A DNA stretch of 64,000 nucleotides, taken from the NCBI GenBank assembly GCA_034509925.1, contig CM067538.1, positions 768,501-832,500 on the forward strand. The letters are read 5' to 3'. Shown in pieces: positions 49,901-63,433 of the stretch. Below the pieces are notes generated by a model. It ran no database searches and was not told where the DNA came from. It was given only the letters and a program-made list of their open reading frames with translations. Numbering within the stretch: position 1 is the first letter of the stretch; each line of letters begins with the position of its first letter. Origin of the DNA: Hirudinaria manillensis. Lineage: Eukaryota; Annelida; Clitellata; Hirudinida; Hirudinidae. A program made the position numbers and the translations under genes.

Positions 49901-51497
49901 AAACAAAACTAAGAGATGTTGAATCTCTCATGGATGCGTCGTGCAAATTAATTTCTTTAGATTTTTCTTTTTAAGGGTGAGTCATGGAGAAATTTGTCGT
50001 CTGCCACGTGCCTTTTTTAAGCTTTGTTTGGGAGCGTTTTAAAAATATGACAGGGTTTTTCAGAAGCGAGCGTCACGTGTGATCCTGAATCAACGTGCCA
50101 ACCCACATTTTATTTTTGTTATTATCGCTCCACCATCTTTTTTGATTACAAATCTCTTCATGATTTCATCAAGTTAAAAATAAGTCGTCAAACTAATTTC
50201 CAAGACTATTAGAAATAATAATTTCTTGCATAATTATTTTTTTTAAACTTTTTTTGGGAGAGCAGAAAGGGAGCTTCTCAATGAAGAATGTATGTGCCTT
50301 CATTGCCAATGAAAATGGCTGGCAGTATTATTCATAAAATTAAAAAATTTTAATAGCTGTCCTTTTGAATAGGAAAAGAAAATGTTATTATTGTAATTCC
50401 CCGAGAAGTGGTCCAAATTGATGTGTGCACAAGTTTTTGGTATTATAATTAATATTATTGGCTATATTAATAATATAGCAATATAATAATAATATTGGAT
50501 ATAATTATATTATATAATAATAATTGTTATATTATATGTATCTATATATATATTTTTGGCAGGATAATATATATAATATAATAATTATTATCATTATATA
50601 TTATATATATATATTATAATTTTAGGAGGTGTTATAATATTTTAATTTGGTTGATGGGATTTGAATTTATAAATTTAGCAACACGAATTGTTAGACAATA
50701 TTTATGAGTTAATATCAAAGTGCTTTCTTCTTTTAGCAACAATAATATTAAATTTTTTAAAATCTTATTATTGGAAAATCCGGCGAAGTCGCAAAAAGTC
50801 GAGTGGTAAAAATAGATGTTTTTCAACGTCCGGCCAATCAAAAGGGGGAAGTGTTGTTTACTTGGTTGTGAGTGACTTTAGGCTTTTCCAAAGTTGCCAA
50901 AATAGAAAGCTTTCGAGAGGAATGTTCGATGGCCTGGCATTTATCGAAGCTTTGGATTTGATGAGTTTCGACGCAATTGGGCATTCGACGCACATCTTTT
51001 TGGGAATTTTTATGATCATACTTCATCATCTTGGCCCTTTAAGTCAGGCCTAAGCTTCACTAAGAGAATGGATTTGTTATGAACTTTGAAGCGTTTCGAG
51101 AATGGTGGATGATGAATTTTTATCTTCCAAGTTTTTTGAGGTACTTTTGAAAGTGAAACCATGGAGATGCTTTGCTTATGCACTGAGAAGCTTTGGCACG
51201 GACTAGATTCTCATTTTATCTCTTGAATATCTATTTTATGCATCATAGAAGTTCGTGAACATCTGCTAATTTGTATCATTGCATGGCATTATATGGCACT
51301 GCAACAAATATTGATATAATAGGTACACTTGATGTAGAGTTAGCCAAATTAGATCATAAGCTCTAAGTGTAGATACAACCTCTTTTATTAGCAATGCCAA
51401 TTGTAATATTAATAATATCATAAATTAAATTATTAAGACAAAACAGTAATAACAACAAAGATCACAACAAACGTCGTTTATTCTCCATCAGTTCCGC
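46994..51497. other. Long gene-free interval before the IRF gene
   Basis: It begins with a GAT/GGT repeat (about 47000-47085) in the borealin-like 3' UTR and an AATAAA at 47198-47203, then more than 4 kb of AT-rich sequence. Short open frames such as 49553-49750 (-) and 50688-51053 (+) resemble no family I know. About 50440-50640 is a dense TA/AT palindromic tract. The TCTCCATCAG before the ATG of the IRF gene looks like a splice acceptor, so non-coding first exon(s) and the IRF promoter probably lie in this interval. Confidence 0.6.
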
Positions 51498-54400
51498 ATG
51501 GAGTCCTCGGACGACGACAAGTCGAAGGGTTCCGAGCCCGACTCCCCAAGGAGCGGCCACGACCTCTCCGGTCGCAGCCACTCCTTTCCCTTCAGGGACG
51601 ATGACCGTCCCGGCAGGGTGCTGCTCAGGCCGTGGTTGGAGAACATGCTCGAGTCCAATACCATCGAGGGACTGCAGTGGCTCGACAGGGAGAAGACCAT
51701 GTTCAAAGTTCCCTGGAAGCATCGGAGCAAGAAGGACTGGTCGACCAGGCATAGCAGCGTCTTTCTTGTTAGTAATGATGATGATGATGATTATTATTAT
51801 TGTTATTATTATAATTATAATTATTGTTGGCAGTAGTACCGATGGTGTTAATATTGTTATAGTATAGTTTAAACACATCCTGAATTTCACTGTACATACA
51901 TTTGATGATTCCAAATTTGGTGGTATTTCTGACACCCTAGTTAATTGGAACAATTAATCATAATTTAATGACATAATTATAGTCGGTCAGATTAATATTA
52001 TGAGCAAAGTTCAAAATGTGGAACTTCTGTGATTTAGAAGAAGTGAAACAATTATTTGGTAATTTCCTGAATCAGCCTGGGAATTCCAAAAAAAAGTTGA
52101 AGTTTCAATTTAGGAGCAGAGATTATTGTCAGACATTGTAAAGCCTGGCTCCTAATCTACATTTGCAAGAAGCGTACTTAAGACATGACCCGATGACGAG
52201 TTATTTTGCACCGTCATTCCGTCATTCGGATATTTTGAGCCAAAAGGAAAGTGAAGAGACTTCTTGCAACACGAGCCTTTTAGTTCAATATTAACGATCG
52301 ATAAAATCAAGAATTGCAATAAAACTCAAATATAAATTTTATTTCTTTGCCTTATGACTCCTAAGTTCTAATTAAATGATTATGATATTGCTGGCTTTTC
52401 CCAGGCATGAATGAGCATTACAGTAGTAGTGGTAGTAGCACTGTTGAAGTAGTTTTGTTGAAAGCTAAGCTGGTTTAGCCATCCAAATTGTTTCCATTTT
52501 ACAAATTAAATGAATAGAATACATCGTCTGAATTGTTTTAAAATTCACTAACGCCGGATCAAAACTTGGAACAGGAGTGGGCCAAAAACACGGGACGGTG
52601 GAACAGGGGAGACCCGACCCCCAACTACGCCCAGCTCAAGACGAGGCTCAGGTGCGCCTTCAACAAAGCTCCAGACATCGAGGAGATGAAGGGCTACCAC
52701 TCGGCCCAGGGTGAGGAGCCTTACAAGGTCTACAGATTCAAAAATAGAAAAGGTTGGTCGTGAAGTTACCATCTCTCGTCCTCTGCTTTTATTACTTTTT
52801 TTAATCGATATTTGTTACATTATTATTTATTATTGCTCTTTAATTTGCTTCGTTAAGTGAGAATTGTTTTTGAATTTATTTGGAGTAAAATGGATTAAAT
52901 AATGGTACTATAATTATAATTATAATTTTTTCAATCACCATTTTACTTCGTTAAATAAGGATTATTTTTCTATTTATTTGGAAACATACGGCTTAATTAA
53001 TGTTAATGTGCTTGATGCTTAATATGTGATTCTTAATAATAGGTATAAATAGTTTAATAAATTTGGTAAAGGCCAAAATAGTTAGCATTCATGTAGTTGT
53101 ATACAGTTGTATGTAGGATTGATCAATACTTGTATCATATTACTAATTGTATCGTATTATTACTTTCATCGTATTATTATTTGTATTGCAGAGTGTTTGG
53201 CCAATAAACTCAATCAAAGTAGCAAGAACTTGCCTAAGGTGAGCATCTATATTTTTTGGTCTTCCACTAGTTTGGGCAAGTCATGATTAATATTCATGAG
53301 ATGTTGATTGTTGAAATTATTGTTATTGTTGTTGGTCCGTCTGCAGGACTAATTATTTGGGCAAAAAAATTATGGCATTACTTATATTTCCCATGCATTA
53401 TTATTATTATTATTGTTGTTATTATTACTATTATTATTATTAATAATTGTTATTATTATTATTGTAATAACCTGGGGTCCTAATTATGGAAGTTAGGTTT
53501 ATTTAAAATGTTCGGATGGCCTTTGGAATATTTGCAATGCCCATTTGCCTAGGTCCTGCAATATGTTATCTCTCTCTCTCTCTCTCTTTCCCTTTTCTCG
53601 ATTACCTGATTTGTCGAGCTTCATAACCAAACCTAACCAAAGACCCTGAACAGTACCCTTACCAAGATTAATTATTGATTAGATATTATAATTGACGGGC
53701 AAATTGAAATTTAAAAACCGTTTTATGATCGAAATCCCTTTGAGCTGCGTCACGACAACACGGACGGACCGCCGTCCTAGTACTAGACGGAGATACTGCT
53801 AAAAGGATGTGCGTCGGTGACTTTATTTAAGTCCACTTTTACTGCCTGACAACCGATTATGAAAGGGCGGATCGAAATTCAATCGCTCGGCGAAAGAAGT
53901 AACCTGATCGGTAGTTTTCCATTTTTTTTTTCAGCGTTTCTTTGGATCCTCTTCCGGGAGAGGCGGCAACCAGGGAGGTCTGTTCGAGATCAAGAGGGAG
54001 AGGTGCGAGGACGAGGCGATGGCCGCCGGGGACGGCGACTCCTTTTACCCCGACGGCACCCAGGAAATGCAAATACTTTCCTTCAAGGACCAGGTTGGTT
54101 TTTCGGCTCAGTTTCGACACCGTCGACGGATCTTATATCGTCTTTTATCGAAGATTTGGTAAGAGGTTACTAACGTCACAAACTCTGACACTACTTGACG
54201 GTCACTTAGCGACATTTAAGGTGCCTTAACTGGTGTTAATTGGCCACTTGGCTTAATTGGTTGTTGATGCAACTGCCAATCAGATAATTCGAGTCGAGAC
54301 TTTTATGAGAACCCGTCCCGCAACCGGTGAGGCGTAACTTTGGATGATTATTAGCCACCGTGTTAATCGTTTTAGTTTTTATCATTATGTTTTTAATGGA

Positions 54401-57400
54401 CGTTATTAGGGCTGGTGATGTTTTAAGTTTCGGGGCTTTTGGAGACATTTCGTGTGAATCATCGTAATGATTGTTTGATTGTCGGTCGGGTTAATTAGAG
54501 TTGTGACGATGCGACAACCTTGGAGCGAGCACCTTCGTCTTGTCTGGTTCTGACCCCTCGAAGCACTTAGGGACCGGTTAGGCCCAAAGATATTCGTTAG
54601 GCTCGGATTCGAATGATTTGGAAATGAAAATGAAGAGTTTGAAGTTTGGTTGTTTTGTCATTGCACTGTTGAGTATAAAAACTGTAAGAGTGAGAAATGA
54701 GTGAAGAGTATTTTAACTGTTGTAGTTGCTATAAGATGTGAAGTTAGGTATGCTATTAGCTACCATATACTAAAAAGGTATGTATACTATTAGCTATATA
54801 TCCTAAAAGTTATATGCTATACGATATATATATACTAAAAAGGTGTAAGGTATACTTAATCATATGAGGCAGATGTGCTTTGAGTTGGTGCCTTTGTATA
54901 AGATTACCATTTAATGTTTGTTAGGTCTATGGGCTAAGTCCTAGGATGGTAATACCACATATCTTAGAAAATGATTGAATCATATATCACAAAAAATGAT
55001 AAATAAAATAAAATTCTGTTGCAGGGTGGAGAGATGGACGAAGAACTCAAAGGTGATCAAAGGAATAGCAACTGTGAGTAATTTGGCACATTAATGATCT
55101 AAATGATGATGACGATGATGATGATGATGACTACAATGATGACGATGAGAACGCTATGGCATTGTCAGCGCTTGGTGGTAACATCCTAAATAGGTCGAGG
55201 GATTTTTATTGCAATAGCAGAGAAGTGAGGACTCTGATTAACGGTTGCTTATATAATAGTTCGGTTTTGTTAAGGCGGAGACTACTTTTCTTTTACTATT
55301 CTTTCTATCTCTTTCTCTCTACATCTCGCTCTCTCCTAACCCCAATTGTACGAATAGAACTGTCATTCTCAGACCTTCAATGCAAGCCAAGCGAAGCTCT
55401 CGGAGCAGTTCAGACGAAAAATCCTGTGATTAATAATGTCAGGCATTAAAAATGTTGCGTAACTTGAATAACACACATTTAGGTATTTAGGCCACATAGG
55501 TATTTAGGTCAGTTTTAGGTATTTAGACTCTTCCTCTCTGTGTGTGGCTGATGATGATGTCATTATTAGTTTCTTTTGTTTCTCATTCTCTTGTACGAGA
55601 GCATCGGACATATGCTGCAAGATGTGCCAGACGATGGCGATTTTTTAAAACGATGTCGTCATGGAGACGTCAGAAAGCTTCGCATGTAATCAAGATGGTC
55701 CTTAATTCTTCATTCCAGGTGTCTCCCCCGATGAGAGGGAAACCAAGTTCAATCCAGGTGTCATACCTCTGACAGTAGAGATGTTTTCCTCTTCTGTCAG
55801 CGACGAGTCTGACACGGAGAACGAAGGATCGAAGAGGTGAGAAATGCTTTCTTCGAACAGACAGATTGGATTTAGTGTCGCTTGACCATCGTCACACTGA
55901 GCCAGTTACTTTGAATGCCTTCTTTGATGGGTGATTCATAACAGATGTTATTGCATCCGAGCGGATGGCTGGTTTTCAGAATGCACCCAGTATCATGATA
56001 CTCTACTTCATTTTCACATCATGTGATAATATCACCTTTAACGATTCGAATTTTGGGCATAATGATTACTTTTGGATTTCCCAAAGTCTTTCTAGTCTTA
56101 ACCTTAAAGTCGATCGCCTCCCCTCAGGTCGAGAGGTCACAGGGGTCGGCACGGCACTCCCAAGGGTCAGAAGCATCAGGAGTCGCTGGTCGAACCTCAG
56201 AACGGACATCTCGTCCCCTTGAAACAGCATCAGGTCCATCAGAAGCAAAACGATTTTGGCAGCAACCAACAACCGGGCGTGACGGACGGGGGTCTCGGCA
56301 CGGTTCAGACCAACGGCGCTTCCGGAGATTCCAAAGAGTCGTCTGCAGGCGACGAGAGGGGAAATTTGGATTTCCTCACGGTGGCTTCCCTCTTTATGGA
56401 GGCAGAAAAGATTCTCCAGAATAAGAAGGATCCCATCACTGTCGGAGGAGAAATTGAAATGAAACAGTGCATCAAACAGGAAATTCCAGAACAGATGACC
56501 TCTGAAGGTCAGTTCTTGATGTTTTTCTGATTCCTTTCCAAGCGTACTTTTAAGCATTTCGCTTTTTATGGAAATGCCTAGAACTAATTCGATCGTGACT
56601 CGACCAAAATGCTCGGCCGAGTTTGGAACGGACGTCGTCTGCATGTTCTTATCTGAATCGTGCTTACCTATAGAAATAATTCTATGTCCAAAGCATGCTA
56701 AACAAACCTCATAATCAAGCTTATTCTGCAAATAAATTCGGAACGCACCCAAAGGAGTGTTTTTTTTTAAATGAAAACAAAGAAACTCAGCATTCCTTAT
56801 GCTCTGGGCGTATTGGGTGGCCTTCAGCCGACACCGTTGTTTATTTAAGAAAAAAAATTCTGCACGATTTTTTTCCTCAATTTCCCCCGCATCACTCGTG
56901 CCCGTTGCTCGGTCGCTCGCTGCTGCCAGCACGAGTGATGAGTGCCTAGGAACAGCTGTTTGCTGCTTCGCTACAGCCTTCCGACTGCAAAAGGGAAAGT
57001 GAAAGCTGCAGTCGTGAATTCCCAATTTGCCTCAAAGGGAAGATAAATTGCAGGATCCCCTGTCCAATAAATTAAGTCACAAAATCATCGGGTGAAATTG
57101 ATGAAAATGTTTCACCAAAAACCGCTTGTTTTCTTTTCTAAGAAAACATGGATTCGAGTTGAGCTTAGTCGAGGAAGTTGAGGTTAAAAGAACCCCAAAG
57201 TCACAGCAAATGTCTCAATTGTTATGCAAAATCTGTCCGAACAAGAAATAGCTCTTTGACAATTTATGGAGTGAAACTCCATAAATTTTTGCCTGCATCT
57301 CGAGTCTTTAATAAAAAAATGTTTGCGTATGGGAATAGTTGAAGCTACATACAAGTGTGTTCGTAGTTGTTGTTTTGTATCGCTGCTCCAACATAATCAA

Positions 57401-60400
57401 AACGACCGACGTTTGTTTCCTTGTTATCATTCGTTGTCTCAGCGGCCTTTCAAATGCAATGAGGTGTTTTCAGTTGGACTTCATTTTTCTTTCAAAGGAG
57501 ATCCAGCCAACAATTCTGAAGAAAGCATAAACGACATTGCTGCCAACGAACCAGGTAAAGTCTCTTTAATTGAAACTTACATGATTATTTATGTATTTAT
57601 TTATTTATGTATGTATGTATGTATGTATGTATGTATGTATGTATGTATGTATGTATGTATGTATGTATGTATGTATGTATGTATGTATGTATGTATGTAT
57701 GTATGTATGTATGTATGTATGTATATCACCAACTTATAAATTCATTATTATAATAATACAGTTTAATCTTGAATGGCTTATAAATTATTGTTGTCATGTA
57801 TTTAATTTCTATTTTAATTCAAAGTAATAAAAGTTATAATATTAACTAACACATACTTATTTCATCAAATAAATCATCTTTTACAGGAAAAGAAAAACAA
57901 AGTACGGGTGTGCTCCGGTCTTTAGACTCTACGTTGAATGGCGTCCCGAAGCCCAGCCTCCCGCCCGTCTCTTCTGCGAGCGGCCACGGATACCCGCCGA
58001 AACTCCCCAAATTGGTACCTCTGTCTTCGCTCAGGAATTTTCCTCTGTTGAACAACGATCAGAAAGGCAACGCGAGCAGTACCCTGCTCTCTCAGCTATC
58101 CAAAATCAGAATGGTGAATGGCAACCTGCTGCACCAATCCGTGAAACCTCAGGTCCGGTTGAACCCCTCTCCGGGCACCCCCTCCTTAACCCTCGGAGGA
58201 CAGGCCGTGGCCATCCACAGACCGGATTCGGCGACCCATTTCCAGCCGAGACTTTTGATCCTCCCCTCCTCCTCCTCATCTTTCCTTCAGGGCTTCTCCG
58301 CCCCTACAGTGGCCAATCCGGCCAGGCCCGTCAATCCGGAGAGCGTGAGGATCGTCCTGGGAAAGTTCCAGGCCCCTCAGGTAGTTGGTCCCTCCGTCGC
58401 AAAGGACTCCGGCTTTGGCAGCCAATCCCTGCCTTCCCTCATCATGCTGTCCTCTGCAGCAGAGGCAGCAGAGTCTGCCACCTCCATCGCCAAAGCTCAG
58501 GCCACTCTTCCGGGCCTTCAGGCAACTTTGCCAATCAACGGCACTTTTCCTAAAGACGCCAGGAACGTTGCGATCCCAGGAAACGAGTCTCCCATGGCAA
58601 CGAATGACGTCAATGAACTCGGAAACGTCGCGAAAGTCGAGGCCGAGAGTTGCGTCGTGCCTGCTGCAAAGCCCGTTGCCAGTACAATCCCCCAGAAGGA
58701 GGTTTCCATGGACATCGATGCCCAAGAAGGTCTGACCGATTTTTTCACCGTACCTTTGATTCGGCGGTAGGAATGCGAAATTGCCGACCGTCAAGTTTTA
58801 TTTAAAAATAATATTAAAATTATATATTAATATTAATTAGTAATATAAAGTAAGGGTAATAATATAATTTCCTGTCATCATAAGAGTGATAAATAAGTTG
58901 GCCATCTTAGTAATGATTCACATCAATATGACTACAAATGCTATTACTCCACCTTTAGAAGCCCTGGATCTTTCCTCTGCCACTCTGAAGCAGAAGGAAC
59001 CAGAGCAGTCAATACCTGACGACCTTTCAGACAAGTTGGAGATCGACGAAGTGCCAGCACCTACGTGCAGCTCTGCCAAAGATGATGCCAGCTGTAAGCA
59101 GATCACTTCTGATGATGGTGCAGTGGATATCAATGCCAGAATGAACGGTCAGTTAAAGTCTCCTGATGGTTTATGATGACATCTAGTGTCAGATGTTTAA
59201 ATTAAAATTAAATTAGAGTCTAAATAGTTAAGAATTATGACTTCACCAATTAACGTTTCTCGAACCGTAATCGGTCAGCATATATTCCAACTGTTGAGAA
59301 TGAATTTGTAGAAGCAACGACTGCTCTTAGAGAGGCAGAGGATTTGACGACGGACGTCAATCCAAAATGTCTGAAGCTGCTGAAGGGGGTCATCGAGACC
59401 CTTAGGACGTGCACCGTCGAACTGAGCCAGTGGCAGAAGTCCTTGAATTCCGAGAAGGATGTGCTCCACTGGAGGACGAAGCTGCTGGAGAGCGAGGAGG
59501 AAAAGATACAACTGAAGGTCCAATACTACGGCATCACGCAAAAAAAGGACGAACCGACCAGTCTCGGGGATCCGCATCCCAACGAGTCCGGAACGACGGG
59601 AATTAACAAGGATATCTCCAAACCGAAGCAGCCATTTCAGGTTGGCAGCTCCATCCAGGCATCGAATGACAAAGTCTTAGATTTAGCAAAAGCTCAAAAT
59701 CCATCGATTGCCAGTAAACAAAGCTCTCCTCTCGGACTTTTGCCCCAGAAGGTCGTTGGAATGTCGAACGTAAATGCCGGTCCCATCAAGGTGACCGTGG
59801 CACCGAGCACCCCTTCGCAGGCCCCTCCGCAAGCCCTGACGGCCTCGTCCAAATCTCCGAAACCGATCAGAGTGATCAACCTTAGCAAGCCCTCCGAACC
59901 TTGTGGCGTGGTTTATCCGATGCAGCAGGACAGAAGCAAGGCCCCACAGCCGAGACCTTCCACTCCCGCCCTTTCTCTAGTGAACGGCATGAAACTGGCC
60001 TGCTCTCTGAAGAGCGCGGGGCCCCAGTCGGAGGTCGCGGGCGCGTCTCAGTCGTCGCCGTCTTCGTCTCCTTTAGTTCTCAACATCCAGAGTCCCTTCA
60101 ACCACTTGAAGGTCGTCAAGATAAACAGGACCCCGTCGACGGACGGCGGCTTGCAGTTTTCGGGCGCCCCCTGGTGTCCCCCGACCGTCCTCTCCTCGTC
60201 TTCTGCCAAATCAAAATCTTCCGACGTCGACGAACTCAAAGGGGCGGACGAACGCCTCCGTCGGGATTCCGACCTCCCCGACGAGGGGCCCGGGGTCGTC
60301 GAGTCCTCGGCGAAAAGGTTCAAGCAGTCGCCAGAGGACACGATGAACTTGTCAGCGACGAGCGGCAACGACAATCAGACCTCGAAGGAGTACGATCAGT

Positions 60401-60426
60401 TCAAAAGGAAATATAAGTTCATGTGA
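51498..60426 (+). CDS. IRF-domain transcription factor with a very long C-terminal extension, 11 exons
   Basis: Exons 51498-51767, 52575-52752, 53192-53238, 53935-54093, 55025-55073, 55719-55836, 56128-56507, 57498-57554, 57887-58729, 58959-59147 and 59312-60426 join in phase to 1,134 residues. Residues 43-149 form an interferon regulatory factor DNA-binding domain: the five-Trp repeat is complete (W46, W61, W73, W81, W92), and the recognition helix LKTRLRCAFNKAPDIEE keeps the Arg116, Cys117 and Asn120 equivalents that contact GAAA DNA in vertebrate IRFs. The intron after SVFL sits inside the domain. The rest is Ser/Pro-rich and acidic with a predicted coiled-coil stretch at about 764-840 (LLKGVIETLRTCTVELSQWQKS), ending DQFKRKYKFM. 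No IRF-association domain is recognisable. Exon 9 uses an AAG|GTCTGA donor, because reading through would meet a stop at 58768. The true start may be further 5'. IRF identity of the DNA-binding domain is secure; the full length rests on phase agreement only. Confidence 0.85.
57604..57724. repeat. (GTAT)n tetranucleotide microsatellite
   Basis: About 30 perfect GTAT units in intron 8 of the IRF gene. They create Met-Tyr-Val-Cys artefact frames and are likely length-polymorphic. Confidence 0.97.
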
Positions 60427-61670
60427 ACGGCCAACAAAAAATATGGACGTCATCGTCGACAAGAATCAATTTTCAATCCCCTCCCCTTTTTTTGCCCCTC
60501 CGAACAGAACCGAGACGTGCAGTTTGCGGAAAGCGACGGAACTTCTTTCATATCTTCTTTGTTTGTCTTTTGTTGTTCTTTTGACGATTCGTTCTTTGCG
60601 TTTATTTAAGATCATTTCCGTGCAGGAGTTTGCCAAAGATCTGCGACGTGCGATTGGTTTTGCAGAGTCGCCGAAAACGTCCCCCGACCAATGATTTTCA
60701 TGAAGAAAAGTATTTCATGTCCGACAGCTTTTCGCATTATTTCTCTTTTTTTTCTTTTCTCTTGTTTTTAAATGTTCCCCGAACAACAACACTGTAAAGT
60801 TCATTGTAAAGTCAACGTGTCTTTGAATTTTGACTTGTTATGTCTGTTGGGAGTCACCCACAAAACTGATTTCCTCCTTCCATTTTATTTACCCGTTCGA
60901 CCGTTGGTCGGATCGGTCTTCGGATTGCACTTTCCCGAGACATCCTGAGCGAAGAGGGAGGACATTCCTCGTTCTTCTGCATCGTTCTGCAGATGGCCAA
61001 TTATTGCACGTTGAAGTGATGGTATTGTTGCCAAGACCTCCGAATAGCAGGGTTTCAAATAGATCTTCCTGTATGTATAGAACGGCATCGCACCCGACGA
61101 TCGGACTTGCTTCGCGAGATACCTCTGCTGCTCTCGAAACGCCGGTCTTTTCGCAAAAATCCGTCTCGGTCGTTTGACTATCGAAGCTCGCGTCACCGCT
61201 AGCGCACGCCGTCACGTCCTGGCATCGTCGAGGGTGCATTCCGACTCGTGTACTTCGATTCATTTTTTGTTCGTTCGAATCCTTTATCGATGATCGTAGC
61301 TTCGCTCCTCCGTAGTTCTCACGTCCACCGATCGATTCGAACCTTAAACTTCTGTCCGAACTCGCACGCATTCTCACGACAACTGAGTTCCAAAAAAAAA
61401 CACTTCGTACCTCCGAGAGTCTGGCGTTCGAACGACCCGAACGACGTCGGTCCTCGCCGGAGTTCGGAGGTCTCGGACGAAGGAGACGTTCTTGAGTTTC
61501 GTCGACGAGATGTGATCCTTCTTTTCAGGGACATTCGAGAGTGTGTCGAATTTTCTCGGAGAAACTCGGTCGTCTTAAAAGATCCGTCGCGCGAATGGAT
61601 TTTTTTCTCTCTGTATTTTGGCTTTAATTTGTTATGATTTATTAAAATCTTGTAAAAAAAAAAAACAAAG
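60427..61670 (+). other. Probable 3' UTR of the IRF gene
   Basis: A CG-richer stretch follows the IRF stop codon and ends near an ATTAAA (61641-61646), with an A12 run about 15 nt later. Open frames on both strands (61248-61637 +, 60889-61377 -) show no known domain. The composition change at about 61660 suggests a transcript end, but this is inference. Confidence 0.45.
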
Positions 61671-63433
61671 CGATTAAAGTGCTGCTAATTATTCTCGTCG
61701 TTGTCTTTTCTCTTGGCGACTTGCGTCGTGCAATTCGGAGAGCCGTCGTCGTGTCGTGCTTTTGTTCAATTTCTGTATCGTCACACATAGAAGCAAATGT
61801 TTTCACATTATTCAAGTCCACAAAATGGCCTGCAATGATGGTTCTACTCGAATATTTAAGAGTTTATTGTAGCAGGACCTTCTGTCCTCTACGTTTTGCC
61901 TGTTGTAAAGCTTCTTCTTTTTTTTATTTAGAATGTCCTAACAAGCGTTTAGTCACACTAAAAGCAAATCTATATTAATCTCATCAAGAAGATTGTGTTT
62001 AATAATTTATTTTAAGATGTCAATTGATGTCAATTGCCTTTGTTTCTGCACAACTCCGACTTATCTGACACCAGTATCATTTTCAGCATGATCTTCAATT
62101 AGTAATTTCATTGCAAAGTAATCCATAGCCATGAAGCATTTGTTTTGAACTGAATTTGTTCTCAAGCATTAATTTCACAAATTTGCAAACAGTCACTCAA
62201 AGCAACAAAGACTTCGGTCGAGGTGTCTAGTAGCCCCTCCTGGAGTGGAATTCTGATGAACTTTCAAAATTTTTCTTTTTCCAGTTTTATTCGTTTAAAC
62301 TTTGGGGCCTCACGTTAGTTACGTTCAGTTAGCTTTAGCATTATTCAAAATTCTGATCTTTTTTTTTTCATTTTAATAAACTGATTAAAAGACCACTCGA
62401 TTGCTTCTCTGGCGGCTGGTCAGATGGTCCGAAGTTTGTGAACCTTTAGAATCAAAGACTGGGAAAGATTAAGTAAGCTCGCGAGATACAGACTTGGCAG
62501 GTTTCTTTCCCGGAAGTCCTCATCGAGATACTGGTACCATATTCCAATTTTCAGGAGAAAAAACCTCCGGTTAAAATTACCTAAAGTGCATTAGCGGAAC
62601 AGACAGTTGTTCAAGCGGACGCCTTAGGCAAGCGTTTAAAAATGCGTGAACTGTAATTAACACTCTTCTTAATTATACTATTTTTTTAAAGACAGAAATG
62701 GATGCCATGGGCCATCGGTTTAAAAATAAGAGAAGAAAATTATTAGCAACCAGTCTAAAATTTTCGAAATTCACGTTTTTTATAATCAGAATTTTGAGTC
62801 AAACGGTTTATCTCGTGCCTTAAAGATGACGTAAATTAGTCCAAGATTAATTTAGTTGAAGTTTTTTTGAACCTTTAATATATTTACGGAATGTTGAAAT
62901 AAACCGATCTTTACGCTTTATTTTAAGCAATAAAGTAGGCGCGCCTTCAATTTTAGTAAATGATTAAATTTTAGTCTTAACAATAATTACCAATTAGGGA
63001 GTTTGGGGACAATTTATACTCGAAATTAGTTGCAATTACGTCAGTTAGGTCCTATGGTAACACCTTAAACAATAAACTTATCTAAACAGCCAATTTCGCT
63101 GAAACGATAATCTTTCGGGTTGGTCTGGCAGAAAAACATGTCGGAAAGTTGTTGCGTGCTCTGTCAGCTCACAGATGGGCATGTTGTTGAGATTTCTTAA
63201 AACCAGATAGGGTACATTTTACGATGTTCCAATGCCGGTGTTTAAATTGTGATCGTTGTTAAATAGGAAAAAATGGATTCGTTTTGTTTTGCTACAGTCT
63301 CTTCGAATGTTTATCATCGTCAGAAAGACACTCATTTCTCATTCGATCAGCCTTTTTGAAGCTAAAAGTTCATCTATTGGGGGCTTCAATTTTAGAAACA
63401 GTAATCGAAACAGCAAATAAAAGTTCAGCTCCT
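61671..63433. other. Intergenic / 5' region of the DYRK gene
   Basis: AT-rich sequence without recognisable coding similarity. A TTCAATTTTAG at 63385-63395 is a plausible splice acceptor, so the DYRK coding exon may start at about 63396, with a leader exon upstream. Nothing else seen. Confidence 0.5.

Noticed and set aside
50688-51053. 121-codon plus-strand open frame before the IRF gene
   Set aside because: No family similarity, begins in an AT-rich palindromic tract and has no acceptable splice link to the IRF coding exons.
56066-57025. 319-codon open frame on the minus strand
   Set aside because: Antisense to IRF exon 7 and flanking intron; composition and sequence resemble no protein family, while the plus-strand exon is phase-consistent.
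58768-58770. Stop codon ending the long IRF open frame, suggesting two separate genes
   Set aside because: A donor at 58730 in the correct phase joins to exon 10 and the next exon in frame to 60426. One gene is simpler, though transcripts are needed.
60889-61377. 162-codon minus-strand open frame after the IRF gene
   Set aside because: No known domain and overlapping open frames on the other strand; better explained as 3' UTR sequence.
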